In this document: positions 25,600-38,670 of the stretch, piece by piece
Position numbering within the stretch: the stretch's first letter is position 1
Layout of the letters: each line of letters begins with the position of its first letter
Source of the DNA: Isoetes taiwanensis
Lineage: Eukaryota > Streptophyta > Lycopodiopsida > Isoetales > Isoetaceae
Direction of reading: 5' to 3'
Length of the DNA stretch: 64,000 nucleotides
NCBI GenBank assembly: GCA_021234155.1
Contig: JAJEKV010000002.1
Span: forward strand, 25,786,617-25,850,616
Notes under the pieces: generated by a model
Seen by the model: only the letters and a program-made list of their open reading frames with translations
Told to the model about the DNA's origin: nothing
The model's database searches: none
Translations under genes and position numbers: made by a program

Positions 25600-26100
25600 G
25601 ATTACAACCGCATCTACGACAAAAACGGCCACATTTCAGCTCCGGCAGCATGCCGGATCGAATGTTACGCGGCAGAGAAGGTCGAAAATGAGGACAAAAT
25701 TTCAAGGTCATGAAAATTTCGTTGGCGAATTTTTCTGAGCTGGAAATTCGCGGAAAATTTCGGTGGCGTGGGGGCCGCCACGTCGGTGGAAATTTCCACG
25801 CCGAAATTTCCAAATCAGGCTTCGCCTTCCTAAATTCTAGGTTATATATGTCTGTTATTTTGATACTCATCCCAGGCATGCTGGAGCTTTCTGAAAGATT
25901 CTCCGTACCTTCTAAGATGAGAATTTACTAATTTTAACAAAGCTTAAGTCTAGGTAAAATTTTGCCCCCTGTGTCCAATCGCGCCATGCCACGTGACACA
26001 TGTCCAAACTCTGAATGTTAACAATGTTTTGGGTTTCTTCCTGGGATGTGTTTCTTGGCAATTGCCGTTTCTTCTCTGGCTGATTTACTCACTGATCAGA
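25600..26100. other. Intergenic stretch between recombinase-like gene and LINE
   Basis: A GC-richer segment (25660-25830) holds several near-palindromes (GAAATTTCCACG, CGGAAAATTTCGG), perhaps promoter or CpG-rich first-exon sequence of the minus-strand gene. No coding family recognised on either strand. Confidence 0.35.
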
Positions 26101-26941
26101 GATCTACCCAAGCCCAGTGCCCATCCTACCCACCGATTTTGAAGTTCTACCTCGCTTTCTCAAGATAATACCCAGCATTCTAAAGAATTTTATTGCCACA
26201 GAATTTGACCTAAATTGTTTCCACATTATAAAAATGTTGCTTTACGCAACATTCTGGGATGTCAACAATGCCTTCGCGCTCCACACATCGGCATTTCTTC
26301 CATCCTAGAATGTTGCCTGTACATAATGGCTGCAATCCGCTATGCATTTTTAGAAATAAAGCGTGTAAGTACTGGAAAATAAATATGTGTAACCAAAAGG
26401 GCTCTGGATCGATAATGATTGCAATGTTCTTTGCAGCACCATATAAAAAAGAAAATGCAAACAAGCTTATCGAAATGCCGGATCACTTCCCTTTTGGCAG
26501 CTACACATAAAGTTTCTACAAGCAATCTGCTCGAATGCGTGTCATCTTTGCCAATGCTACTGATACCTCTGTTGTTGCTATTCCATCTGCTGCTAAAACC
26601 TCTATCCCACAGAAGATTGTGCATACTCCCACTTTTGATGAGGATGCTAGGGCAAACTTACCGAAGATCCAGAAGATGCAATAGCGGCAAGAAAGTGTTC
26701 AGAAGCTTCATGAAAATGCCCAAGAGCTGCACGCAATAAGGCTAGTCAACATGCCTCTAATGTCATGAATGAGTCTGATACTGAGCAGAGAGGAGGCTCT
26801 CCCTCACCAAATGCTAAACAAATCAGTGGCAGGGGCTCCGCCTTGCCAATTTCCAGGACGAAATGGGCGACCTCCCTTCAGAATCATGCGAGATGGACAT
26901 GGTTAATGCTGACTCTATTGGCATAGAGGTGGAATATAATA
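26101..26941 (+). pseudogene. Possible LINE ORF1 region, decayed
   Basis: Frames upstream of the endonuclease read VPILPTDFEVLPRFLKIIPS, then LHTSAFLPS, ENANKLIEMPDHFPFGSYT and SNVMNESDTEQRGGSPSPN, separated by stops. Position directly before a LINE endonuclease suggests ORF1. No RNA-binding or CCHC motif is left to prove it. The LINE's 5' end is not defined. Confidence 0.4.
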
Positions 26942-29900
26942 GTTAGGGCACATTAACCTTTTGCTTTGGAATGTGAGGGGAGTGGCTTCTTCCCCAAGTA
27001 AAAGGAGAAAGTTATCTCTTTACCTATCTAAGTTTTCTATTACCTTTTGCTGCCTTCAAGAGCATAAATCCTGCCGAGGTGTTGTACATAAAGTAGCTTA
27101 ACATGTTTGGACGTGACTATAATGTTTTGGTGTCTACTGCTGATGTGCTTATTGTGGGAAAGTCCTCTGTGGATGTCACTTTTTCTCAAACATATAGGTT
27201 TGGGCGGTGGATAATAATCAAGTGGAGAGATAAGGGCTAAGAACGGGGTTTGATAAATATCTATGGTCATAATAGACCTCCCCAGCGTGGCACTTTGTGG
27301 GCAGCTGTGAGGAGTAAAATTCTTTGATAGAAGGTTGCATGGTTGCTAGTTGGAGACTTTAATATGGTCGAGTTGGAAAGAGATAGAAGCAGTCGAGGTT
27401 CTGAAGTGGTGCAAGGGTTCAAGCGGGAACAATGGCTATGCCTTTTACACGACTGCCAGTTTATAGAGATTGATGGTGATCAGTCCTTCAAGTGGTACAA
27501 TAGTTGGACAAGAGTTGGCAGAGCTTATGCAAGATATGATAGAGGATTCTTTAATACTTCCGTAGCTGCTTTGATAGTATATTTTTGTCACTCGAATCTT
27601 TTGGATAGCTTCGTGTCTGATCGTAATCCACAACTCTTATCCAATGATGTGGATAATTGTCATAGACCTACTAGAATTTACTTTAAGCTTAATTGCAAGT
27701 ACTTAGAGGATGATGAGTTCAAATTTGGTTGTAATCGAGTTTGGTCTCAGACCTTCTCACCTCGTAGGGGCATGCCTGGGACTGTTGCAGCATTGTCGGC
27801 AGTGAATTCATTTGCGAAAGAATGGGGGAGAGTCAGAGCTGCTGAAGCTAGAGGACTCTTAACGCATTTGTATCAGGAATTAGAACAATTCCATGCTCGT
27901 GGCCCTACTAATGGAGTTAGAGAAAAGGAGTTATTATGTCAGATCAAGGCTATAGAAACTGTAAAAGCTATTGAAGCCAAGGTGAAGGTAGGGTTGCAAT
28001 GGTTCAAGGATGAAGATAGATGTACCCGGTCCTTTTTTGCCGCTACAAGAAGAAGAAAACTTGCCACTTCTATACATTCTTTGGTGTTGCCAGATGGCTC
28101 TCTTATCTTTGATCCTGTGCATTTTAATTTTGCTAAGGCTTACGATAGTGTTGATTGGAGTTTATTAGAGAAGTGTCTTCTTGCTCTTGGGTTCGGGTAA
28201 TCATTTACAACAAATGTCGTGAAGCTTCGTACGTCAGCAAGGTCTACTGTACTTTTTCAAGACGAGCCATCCAATGTTTTTGTAGTGGGTAGAGGAATTC
28301 GGCAAGGTTGCCCCTTAGCATCCTTGCTCTTCACAATTGTAGCGGAAGTATTATTCCAGCTTTTCTCTATGGATACCCAAGGATGGCATCATTCAAGGTC
28401 TGCTAATGGAGATGGTTCTCAAGTGGTATGTAATCAATATACTGATGACACTTTTTTATTCCTAATTGCCGAGGTTGAAAATCATCATAATGCTAAGCTA
28501 TTGGTAGATGCATTCTCCTTAGCATCAGGAGTTCTTGTGGGTTGGCAAAAGTGTACTGCTTTGTGGATGTTGGACAGTATCATGTTCTGGACTATCCATG
28601 GAAGATTATTCTGCACGGCAATACCATAAAGTTGCTTGGTATTCCTATCAAAATTCGCGTCTCCTCTTCAGATGCTTGGGATGAAATTATTATAGAGTTG
28701 CAAAAGCACTTATTTTGGTGGAATACAGCTAAATTATCCATGCCTGGAAGAATCACTATGGCTAAATGTGTTCTTAGTAATACTCATGTCTACATGGCAT
28801 CTGCTCTATTAGCTCCTCAGTGTAAGATGGTGGAGATTGTGTGTATCACCAGGAATTTTATTTGGGGTGGAAATGTAGGAGCTGTGGTAAGGTAGCTTGG
28901 AGAAGTGTATTAAACGTAAGACAACTGGTGGTCTTGGAATGTTGGATTTTCACCTCCAAAGTAAGGTGATGATATCGAAGTTTATTTGGAGGATGTTTAT
29001 TGGCAAGATGATTCTCCTGGTCTGAGGTTGCTGATGTAGTCGATTTACCATTGTCTTCCATTTCATAAGGCCATCATTAAGCCTCTCCTTTCTTGGACTT
29101 TGCTTTATTATATACATCCATATCATAACGCTTCTCCCTTTCTAAAAGGATTGCTTACTGCTTGGGACACTGTCAGGTCTCTTTTTTATTTCAATCCTGA
29201 GGCATGTCTTCAGTTGTCTACTTCATGCTGGTGGATTCCCTTGCAGGACACTCCTGAGAATGTGCTTCTAAGTGTTATTCATCCAAAGACACAACGACGA
29301 TGGATAGCAGCTGGAAAAAGCACTATTGCAGCTTCGTATGAGTTTGGACATCTCATGTCATAGAAAGCATTTAAAATAAAATTCTTCTTGGACTCATATT
29401 GTTGCATTATTGCCACAGGATTCTGGCCCACAAATTGAAGTAACTGTGTGAGATTGCCATCAGGGTATCAAGACAGGGCGCTTTGTTTCTTCTGTGTATA
29501 AATTGCTTATGCATTCTGAAATCTTGCCTCCATCTAATAGATGGCATAACCACAATGGAAAAGTGTTTGGACATAGGTATGGGATAAGTTACTTCATCCC
29601 AAAGTGGCAGTTTTGTGGTGGAAAATGATCTATAGATGCTTCAGAGTCAACAAGCTAGTCCATAAAATTGATAATCGGATTTTAGAGCTCTGTCCTTTAT
29701 GTAAGTAAAGGGTTGAGAGTATTGAGCATTGTTTTTTCTTGTATGAGTGGCTTCGGCGGGCATGGTCTTGGTTGTTAATCCTATTTGGCATGTCTCAATC
29801 TAGCCAACAAGTTATGCTCGCTATCTATCCTGATGCATGGCACAAATGGCGGAAACGAGCTATTCTTCTTGCGTGTGGCTGGCTTTTATGGTCGATCTGG

Positions 29901-30178
29901 AAGAGAGGGAGACTATTTATTTTTAAGGGCATGGATGTGCAAATGAGATTCTTCTTCAATGGACACAGAATAAAATTGTTATGGCTTATAATTGTTCTTC
30001 TCTTGATCAAGAGAAGAAAATACTGTTTTGGCATGCATACTTCATTCATATGCATAGACAGATGTTTGTGCTCAGTTGGATTAGTTTGTCCGCTGGGGTT
30101 TCTGTATTTGCATTTTTATTTTGTTATAATTTTGAGTGGTAAATAAAGCTTCTCGTCCTTCCTAAAAAAAAAAAAAAA
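26942..30178 (+). pseudogene. Decayed L1-type LINE ORF2 with poly-A tail
   Basis: Non-LTR retrotransposon ORF2 in broken frames. The endonuclease starts near 26945 (LLLWNVRGVASSPSKRRKL, LQEHK) and has the LLVGDFNMVELERD motif at 27343. The RT has FAKAYDSVDWSLLEKCL (motif A, 28129), GIRQGCPLASLLFTIVAEVL (motif B, 28293), YTDDTFLFL (motif C, YADD changed to YTDD, 28438) and GWQKC. A C-terminal zf-RVT zinc domain (CPLC ... ESIEHCF) lies near 29690-29740. The copy ends TCCTTCCT followed by A15 (30164-30178). Many stops and frame breaks show it is dead. The text around 27730-28120 may be an internal deletion joint, since endonuclease and RT are closer than in full-length elements. Confidence 0.9.
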
Positions 30179-30754
30179 TTCTTCGTCAAGCATTTGATTT
30201 TTGGAACTTCCATTTATAACAAACTACCACCAAGAGATATCCAATGTTTGCAGATATACAATGATGTTTTGGTACAACCTCAAAACAATGCATTCTATTC
30301 TCATTGTAAAATATGAAGGATGATGGCTTATAAAAGGGGCAATTGAATAAGCCGTGATTTCAAGAAGACAATTAGCCCTAATATATCTAGAATGTATATG
30401 TTCATAATATATGCCATTTGAGGTTTGAACAACTAGATCTATGAAAATTCATATATCATACGGTAGTTTTCTTGAAACTATGGAGTGCGTTAATGCCAAT
30501 GTCTCATCACCGAGGGTCCTCTTTATGTGACTCTAGATGATATGTCTGTTGCACATTTACGAAGCAAGAAAGTGGCTTTTAAAATATAAATATATGCTTT
30601 TGCAATTTGGGCATCATATTCTTTGGCCTTTTTCCAGCTTCAAATATCTAAGAATTTATCTATCACAAAGAGATGTTGAATGTCTGCAAATCCCTTGGTT
30701 CCATACCAGATCCTACTCCAGGAGACAGGTTTTCTACCACTTTAACGGGCTGCA
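30179..30754. other. Non-coding stretch after the LINE tail
   Basis: AT-rich; no gene or clear repeat recognised. Confidence 0.35.
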
Positions 30755-31344
30755 TTGGAACACCATATTATTTACTTCCAGAAGGTGGTTGCTATGGGTG
30801 ACACACGTTTGCCCAACCTTGCTTTGGCCGTGGCAATGGGTCCCCAACGCCCCAAAGCCTGCTGGAAGGACAAGCAAGCTCAGTGGTTCTCACGTTGGGA
30901 TGTACAGGCAAACAGATGCGTGCAGGTACGGACAAAGAAGGATCACAATGCACTAAAGCTGTACCTAGATGCTAGTTTCTTTCGCAAGCTCTGGGATGCA
31001 GATGGCACACTATCAGCAACAAGTCAATTCTATGGTCACGAGAGGCCCACATCAGTATTTGCCCATGAAGAAGTGCAGACTTATAGCTTCCATTTATATC
31101 ATCTCCGCATTGAGATAGGGCATTGGACTCGGAAGCACGGGAGGATAGGCTTTCTCAATGTTGCCATCATGCCCTCCAGATCTGCCCAGTATTTGCCCAT
31201 ATCCGAGTGCGGTATGTTCGGTTAGTTGTGCCTGACCAGCCGCTGCATGAGTTATTGAATACGGAGTCCGTGGGCTTGTTGGGGTCATACCTCCAAGAGG
31301 TTATGGATACACGGACTCAGTTGTGTCCTCCGAGACAATATTGA
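30755..31344 (+). pseudogene. Broken gene of unknown family
   Basis: A 156-residue frame from 30755 reads MGDTRLPNLALAVAMGPQRP, KACWKDKQAQWFSRWDVQA, ALKLYLDASFFRKLWDADGT and VQTYSFHLYHLRIEIGHW. The text then continues in another frame from about 31150 (VFAHIRVRYVRLVVPDQPLH, ESVGLLGSYLQEVMDTR) and stops at 31344. The amphipathic, non-repetitive text and continuation across one frame change indicate a former real protein. I do not recognise it. No introns are evident, so it may be a retroposed copy or a TE-borne gene. Confidence 0.5.
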
Positions 31345-31379
31345 ATTGTCCTATACAATTGTACAGTGTATCAGCATAC

Positions 31380-31545
31380 TTATTACTACTAAAGTTTTTC
31401 CCTCGAAAACCCTTTGGGACGTGGGTTTTTTAATCCTGACAGTAATACGCTTGCTGCTCTCTTTTTGTTTGGGCCCCATAGGCCAATTGGTCTCCGTAGA
31501 TGATAAAAGCCTATTCTATTCTATTTTGTTCTTATTTTAAAATAT
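31380..31545 (+). repeat. LTR-like remnant, relative of 5040-5105
   Basis: GTTTTTCCCTCGAAAACCCT ... GTGGGTTTTTTAATCC matches the segment at 5050-5095. It is followed by TTGTTTGGGCCC and a TATTCTATTCTATTTTG run, similar to the 3' part of plant retroelement LTRs or 3' UTRs. It directly follows the broken gene above, so it could be its 3' UTR. Confidence 0.35.
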
Positions 31546-32230
31546 AGTTGATGGAATTTGGCAAAAAAAGACGAATTTTTGAATGAGGGTTGGAACATTG
31601 CATTGTTTAAATTTTTATGCAATATCTAAAGAACTCAAACCAGCTCCACATGGTGTTTCATGTATTTGTGCAAACTTATGTATTCTAGAAAGAATTGTTG
31701 AAATTACTTATTCCAATTGAGATGATATTCACATATTTATTGGAATAAAATAGCTTATTGTCATTTTGATATTCGATGTAAAGGAGCACTTTAGAAGAAT
31801 TCCTGAGAGTTGATGGAACACCAAAAGAGCTTGTGAGTTTTTTTAGTGCACATGCTAGAGGGAGAAGAGAAATGAGTATGGCATGTTCCTTCAATGACGA
31901 AAGAGAATCGCAATAAAGCATAAGGATTTTCATCACATAAGTTTTAGAATCAAAGCTATAATCTTTAATTATTACTGTTTGTCTAAATTTATACATGGTA
32001 GCTTGTTAGGCAGAGTGAGTGTGATAACAAATCCACATCCTCCAAGCAAGCTTTTGAATCCAAATTCTAAACCCAAATTTTGAAAATATCTATCCTTAAG
32101 AAAGACAAATGCTTAGGAAAGAGAAATAATAGAAGACAGAAAACGTGTTTTAAGTGTAAAGCTAACAGTGTAAGTCTCACTTACACAACTTTTGCCCATT
32201 TAGATGTTCCCAACTTAAACCACCCTTTTT
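31546..32230. other. Non-coding stretch, nothing recognised
   Basis: AT-rich; the minus-strand frame at 31685-31996 has no recognisable family features. Confidence 0.35.
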
Positions 32231-32231
32231 A

Positions 32232-32400
32232 TTAGCAGGCTTGCCTAACCTCTCCTACAACATTTTATGCAATTCTACCTGACATGCCACGTCAGCTTCA
32301 TTTGTTTTAGGCCATTAGATACTCTTAATTTCCCATCAACGACTTAGAAAATAAAAGAAAATCCCAAAAATTGTTCCCAGCCTAGTCTTCTGACTTATCG
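32232..32400 (+). mobile_element. Helitron-like 5' end (third copy)
   Basis: TTAGCAGGCTTGCCTAACC at 32232, preceded by A, matches the 5' ends at 45216 and 50821. The following 130 bp keep the family's ATGCCACGTCAGC, CCATTAGAT and TCTTAATTT phrases. No matching CTAG 3' end was found to its right within the window, so length and content are unknown. Confidence 0.55.
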
Positions 32401-34285
32401 AGAACAATCCAACTGGAGTGCCTCCTCTAGAAAGAACCGACATGCAAATTCATGGCCAAGGAAATTACAAATTCCCTGGAGAATTTCCTTCGTACAATTG
32501 TTTTGTCCTTTCACGTTCTGTGCTTTCCTTGCTGAAGGAAACACCAATCTTCTAGAGCCCGAGGATGTGCTAAGGAAATTAGCAGTAGAGGCAGAGTCAC
32601 AGTCCTTTTTTGTTCCAGGGTAAAGTAGCAAGATGGAATTTGCGTGCAAATCTTCTTCAGAGTGGAAAAGAGCCCAAGACTAGAGATTGAACAATTTAAC
32701 ATGTCTTTCTGCCGAATCTTTTATATTTTATTCCTGGTTCTTTCTGGGTTTATTAACAATACTTCCCGAGAAAGAATGATAACCATGTTCTTATTTTCTA
32801 GGATTCTAGGGTTTAAAGAGCAAAAGCCATCATCTATATGAACTTGAATTCTCGAAGGCGGATTCTCCACTATAATTGGCTTATTTCAAGCTTTATTGTA
32901 TCTATGTTTTGATTCAGAAACACTGCTCTGCTGCTGCATTTCTCTAAAGGAACTACTATCCAAGTCCTTATTTTGCCAGATCACTTTAGCAGAAACTCGG
33001 TGATGGTTATGTATATAAGCCTATATAATATCTCTAGGCATAAGACAATGTCCTCGGTATGTCTGGTCGCATATTATGCATCCAAATTTGTAGACTTCTG
33101 TTTTATGGCTTCCTGTAATTCATCTTGCAAAGGAGTATATATGTTTTTGGTTGGCACCCATTTGGAGCTTCATGTTTTTGAGCCACATGTATATCAAGAT
33201 TTCAGGCTCTATAAAGCTCTTGATTTTGTACATAAACAACCTAGTTAAGGAGGTTTTGTTGTTTTCATAATCCCTTAATATTGTTGTATTTTATAGGCAT
33301 ACCAGTTTTACGAGTTTGTTTGGAGCTAAACAGAACATCCAAACTAAATGGCATCCTTGATAAGTAAGTCATTTAACTTAGAACTTTGTATTAGCTAAGC
33401 ATCGCAATCAAAATCATTACTATTATAAGCACTACAATCTGACAACATCAATTGCATTTTAGATTCCTTATGTGTTGTACAATGCCTGCATGCTAAGAAG
33501 ACACTTAGATATTGTTTGCTGTCATATTCTGCTCTAAGTAGCACATCTTTTAAGAATTTTGCAGAATGAATTTAGAGACTCTTTTCAACAATAAAGGAGT
33601 AGGTTGTGAGGAGTTCATGAGCATTTACGACATAAAACTACCATCCTTCCGTTACCAAATGGCATCAGGCATGTGATGCAATATGATACGATATCGAATA
33701 CAAGTGATTGAGGGAAACTAGTGTGTGTAATCACTAGTGTCAAATGGGGCAACTTGGTAAGAAACAAATGCGCTCCTTTTTTAGCTAGGTTTTGAATTTA
33801 AGAAATGATCTGTTCTTGAGCTCCTGTATGGATTCGATAAGCCAATTAGTGTTAGAAAATAGAAGCATGCCGAATTATTAGTCTGTACTTTCTTTCGAGA
33901 GCGATACAATGGATGAATGGTTGATGTGCAGGTCATTCTTGGGGTTTTACATCCCCTAATGCAATACAAAATAACCTCATAAAAATGATCATTCTAGGAG
34001 CTTCGCCATTTATGTTAGAGTAGACGCTTATGAATTGTCATAAGTTGAGCAACATTGTGAGGACAGCCTTACGTGAACAAAAATCATGAAGACTAGAATA
34101 TCAACCAATTACATATTTAGGACCTAGTTAGCTATGTTTGAACAATGATTTATAAGTAACATGCAACCTGCACATTGCTTAAGTCCGGGCTGAAGGCAAA
34201 TGCGGCTTAACGGGCAATGCGAACTGGCAGCTTGGCTTGGCCGGAATGGCCCAAGGAAGCCAAAATGCGAAAATGGAAAAGGTTT
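32401..34285. other. Non-coding stretch, nothing recognised
   Basis: May be interior of the Helitron-like element starting at 32232. Weak coding-like text exists at 32440-32560 (MQIHGQGNYKFPGEFPSYN) without known homology. No RNA genes or clear repeats seen. Confidence 0.3.
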
Positions 34286-34289
34286 AGGG

Positions 34290-36123
34290 TTTTTCCTTTT
34301 GTTCCTTTTATATGACCTTTTAGGTTTAGATTAGAAGGGACCAATGGGGCTTTGCCATTTGGCAAAGGGGTTTAATTGCATATGTTTAATAGACATGTGC
34401 AATATATGAGGTTGCCCCCTAGGCGCAACCCTTTATGGCTCTCAAGTACTTGTCATGATGACATATACATGTGACGTGGCAGTATAATATACGTATTCGG
34501 GCCGTATATTATATTGGAACGCCGCAGGGGAGGGGGAGGGGGATTTTAATAGTGGATTTCGTTACTTTTTGGATTTAATAGTTTTTTTTGGCAAGGGCAC
34601 GGGGTTTCTATTTTGAGTCCTTAAAACAAGGCTCTCTTTTACGAAGGTCACCAAATATTCGTCTGCCAGATTCGTCTGCAAGTTTAAATCTTGGGTGGCA
34701 TCAGAAGAATTTGTTGGCGCTACAAAGGGGCTCACTTTTGCTTCCCGCTGCCACAAATAAGTCAGTCATAGATTTGATGTTCTGGAATAATTTATACATG
34801 CTTTATTTGTCTGGTTGCTCGATTTCTATTTTTGAAGATTTTCTTCGCTGAAGAGGCTGTGAGAATAGCTTAAGGACTCCCGCTTCAGAACTTCTGCAGC
34901 GCTGCAAGTTGCCGAGAAACAGAGGCAAAGCTTGTATTGCCGATGTGGTTACTAAGCAGCTTGGGTGATTTCTGCTGATCCTCTAAGCGATACAATCATA
35001 GCTTGTATTCTTGGTCACAATTTAATGTCAGACCGTGGACATAGTTACAAATTTTGGTGTTTCGGCTAGGATGCCTAAAGCTTTGATTGTGCTTGAGCTC
35101 TGTGATATTTGCATGAGCTCTTGCATTTTGCTGTGATATTTGATGTGATACATTGGAATGTATTCTATTGTTTTTCAATATTTATAATAATATAGTTAAT
35201 ATTATTCCAATGGTTATTAAAGAAAAAAATACATAACAAGCACACAGACACATAAGGCATTAGAATCATCTAACGGAGTTGGAATCTTCAAGTTATGGAG
35301 CTTTAAATACGGGTTTTAAAATACAACTCAAAAGAGCATAACTTGTGAATTTCAATTCCAATTTCGATGAATTTGATCTTGTTGAAAAGATCTTATCATG
35401 ATCTACAAACATCATGAAATAACTTTTCCATTTGATAAGTCACAAGAACTATATTACCATATCACCTAAAATGTCTTTCATTTGAAGGGCATTTTGGTAA
35501 ATTTTCCTTGAACTAAAGGTTTTATTAAGGATTATAGTTTAATATGCTAAAAGCTTTATAAAGTAAATTCAAACACGTCACAAAAACTATGTTCTTGTTT
35601 CCAATCACATGAACATATCTTGAGGATACATGAATGTACGTACAGTTCTTGTATGTTTTGATTTGATAAAGGTACTAGCTAAGGGGAAAAGAGTAGTGCT
35701 CTAGATATTCCTTCTCCTTTCATCTACCTTCCAATCCCACAACTACTCAAACCATTTTCCCCAAGCTGTTCTATCTTGAGACTCCAACCGTCAGTCTACT
35801 CTCCCCACGAGACTGAGCTTGGGTAGGAGCTCATGTGATGGATGATGTGTTGATGTCTATGATGGATATATTGATGAATGGGTGGTACTACCCTTCGAGG
35901 TAGCTGACTGTATTGTATTCCTATTGCTGATGTTTATGTTTATGCTTCTGCTATATAGGAACCCATAGGGGACGGGCGCACAAAGACACCTTCATGTCTC
36001 CTTCCCATGTCTTGGTCATCCCAGGATGGGACAGACGGAGGGCCCGTGTGGCAGACCTTACTGGATGGGGGATTTCCCGCGGATATATGATGGGGCGTCG
36101 TACATTTTGTGGAGAGCATCACA
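34290..36123 (+). mobile_element. Gypsy-like LTR (plus), probably interrupted
   Basis: The left part has GTTGCCCCCTAGG (34413) and the family inverted-repeat block GTGACGTGGCAGTATAATAT ... CGTATATTATATTGG (34471-34523). The right part (about 35740-36123) matches the minus-strand LTR 3' half, including GAGCTTGGGTAGGAG, CCCATAGGGGACGGG and the end GAGAGCATCACA at 36112-36123. The middle (34560-35700) is longer than in the 8381-9420 copy and includes other text, so an insertion or another family member is likely. No primer site follows (GATGATGCCATTGG), so it may be a 3' or solo LTR. Confidence 0.6.
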
Positions 36124-37600
36124 GATGATGCCATTGGCTATTTTATGTCCAGGTAATAATCCATGTATCCCAAACGCGAACTATAAGACATGGTAGTTCT
36201 GTCATGTGTTGGTGATTTTGACTTGCTTGACATGGATTCTTAGCTCCTATTCAGATATTGCTTTTCTATGATACATTTTCAATATTTCAAAAATAGTTGT
36301 GGCTTTAGATTTCGATGTTTCTATAGCATCCTTTATGCTGCCTTAATTGATGTGAGGTTAGAACTGGTTCAACCTTAGAGCCAAGCTATATTTTTTAACT
36401 AGATGCAGACATACAAATCCATAAGCATTTAATGCTTTTGTGCTATGCCCAATATTGTTGGCAACCATTGTCTATGGTTGGGTCACAAAATTTAAGTCGA
36501 GGCTAAGTATGCTTGGATAGCATTTGGCATATATATGATTCTAGTTTACAAGATGGTTGGTTTGGAATCTAGTGTAGATGGCAAATAATATTGATATATA
36601 AGGAAATGTCATGATTCATGCACCATGACCCTATTTGGGGTTAAAGTTTCATGATATTTTGGTTCAAAAAATCATCTAAGACTATGGTTAAGATAGTGTT
36701 TGAAGGACCTGAAAAGCTCTTAGAATGGTCAAGTGCACGAAAATTGTTCTGTAGAACAAAATGATCATATTAAGTCTTGCGAAAGTGGAGAATGATAGTA
36801 GATATCTAGATCATGGTAAACTTATGTTGTTCTATATTTTGATGCATTGCTAATGCTCTATATTGTATTCTAATAATGCAATCCTTGTCTCTTTCTAGCA
36901 TATTTTTGGTATCTAATACTGACAACATATAGGTTGTGCACAGTGGGACTCTCCCATAAGTTGTTTCACATGAGAATGGACCTCACGATTGTATTGTTAT
37001 AGGCATGATGGTTGTGTATGATAAGTTAGACATTTATTAGCGGCCTTAAAACCCTACTTAGTCTTTATGACTAATCCCACATATTTGTGGTGTAAGCACA
37101 TATAAAGGAGATTCGAAGAATAATGTTTTGCCACAATTGAATTAGAAGGATAAGAAATCTTTGTAAGCATTTAGCCTTGTAGGAATGTGGAGTTGTGATT
37201 TGAGCATTACAAATTTTATGTGTTATATACCTTTAGTGGACTATCATTTGTGTTAAGGTTTAAGTGGATACCTATTGTTTAAATTTGGTTTTCCTGGCAA
37301 GTGGAAAACTTTTTGTATTTATTTTTCAGGCCACTTTGCCTAAAGGTTTGGGATTTTTTATGCTGAGAAATATTTCCGATACTCTAAAAACTAATTTTGT
37401 TTTCGTCCATATTGTATCCTGCCACATAAATTGCCTTTATAAATTGCCTTTGTCTTTCATGCTTTTTCTCAAAGTTCTTCTTTGATTTGCCCATATATTA
37501 AGTGTTGCTATATAATAATTTCATGTGCTTTGCATGCAGTCTTTGTACGAAGTCTAAAGGTACGAAGTCTAAAGGTAGATGACTTGTCGTTGACTTGTCT
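36124..37600. other. Non-coding stretch, nothing recognised
   Basis: AT-rich; no frame, RNA gene or clear repeat that I can support. Confidence 0.35.
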
Positions 37601-37604
<4 letters not shown>

Positions 37605-37635
<31 letters not shown>

Positions 37636-38670
37636 CGCGTAAGCAAATAGCTGTTTTGCTTACGCGAAAACAGTTTTGCATAAGCAAAACAGCCATTTTG
37701 CTTATGCGGAAAAAAAAAAAAAATCGAATTTTGTTGTTTTTTTTTTTTTTTTTTTTTTTTTATTTTCGGCGAACGAAACCTCTGTTTTAAACTTCGACGG
37801 AAATGCTTATTTCGCTATTTCGGTTATGCTACAGATTGCTTACCTCCTCAAATACTTTATCACCTTCTCGAAAATGGCACTTACAGACTTTGCCTTCTCA
37901 ATGGCAATCCATCTGGAACCTTGTTTGGTCTAAATATAATCCTCCAAAGGTAAATGTTCTACTTTGGCGTGTGATTCATCGCTCTTTGAGAGTTAATGAG
38001 ATGGTTCATCGCTTTAGGCGGGGAGTAAGCCCACTTTGCCCAATGTGTGAGCGGTGCATTGAAACATTGGAGCACCGCTTTATATTTGTGTGCGAGCCGA
38101 GTAGTCTTAGGTCCCGGCCGCATTCTCTTTTTGGAGTATCTTTGGATAGTCGGACTTTCTTTTGGGTATTTATCCAAATCGGTGGATTTGCTTCTAAAAA
38201 GATTGCATTTCACATGGCAAAGTCTTGGCTAATATGGAGTGTATGGAAGCGAAGGCGAAGAAAGGTCTTTTATGATAAGCGTATTTCTTCTCAGGTGGTG
38301 CTTCAAGAAATTCGTAAGAAGTTGTATAATTGCTTTCAGATCTCCAATTGGCCTGATCGTATTAAAATTCCAATATGGAGTGATCATCTAAAAGTGATTG
38401 ATGCTTCAGGGACATTTCTTACTTCTGGAAGTACTTTGTAATATTTTGAGTGTATAATATGAAGTAAAACACGTTCTTCAAAAAAAAAAAAAAATTCATT
38501 TTTTTTCGATTTTTTTTTTCGTGAAGCGAAACCTCTATTTCGCTTACGCAAAAAATTTCTGACGCCGGAATTTTTTTGCCATATTTTTGACTTATTATAC
38601 TTCAAATTTGTGCCGTATCATTCGAATAATACGTATTGAGTATAAAACGTATACAGTATTGAACCTATCC
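37605..38670. repeat. Hairpin-rich CGCGTAAGCGAAA repeat, copy 1
   Basis: Nested inverted repeats built on CGCGTAAGC and its complement (for example CGCGTAAGCAAATAGC ... GCTTACGCG at 37636-37665, and GCATAAGC ... GCTTATGC at 37678-37707), with T and A homopolymers. The right part (38520-38670) has TTTCGCTTACGC, GACGCCGGAATTTTTTT, a palindromic CATTCGAATAATACG and GTATTGAACCTATCCCTG at 38664. The same order occurs at 43.2-43.7, 44.9-45.2 joined to 55.15-55.37, and 56.55-57.03 kb. A LINE fragment splits this copy. Confidence 0.8.
37820..38494 (+). mobile_element. 5'-truncated LINE, zf-RVT end plus poly-A
   Basis: One open frame reads WQSIWNLVWSKYNPPKVNV, LLWRVIHRSLRVNEMVHRF, then the zinc-binding CPMCERCIETLEHRF, the usual C-terminal zf-RVT domain of plant LINE ORF2. 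It runs to a stop at 38441 and ends in A15 (38480-38494). The frame is intact over about 200 codons, so the insertion is younger than the 27-30 kb LINE. It is embedded in the hairpin repeat. Confidence 0.85.

Noticed and set aside
37600-37770. CRISPR-like array of short repeats
   Set aside because: The repeats are inverted, not direct with uniform spacers, and the context is eukaryotic retroelement DNA.
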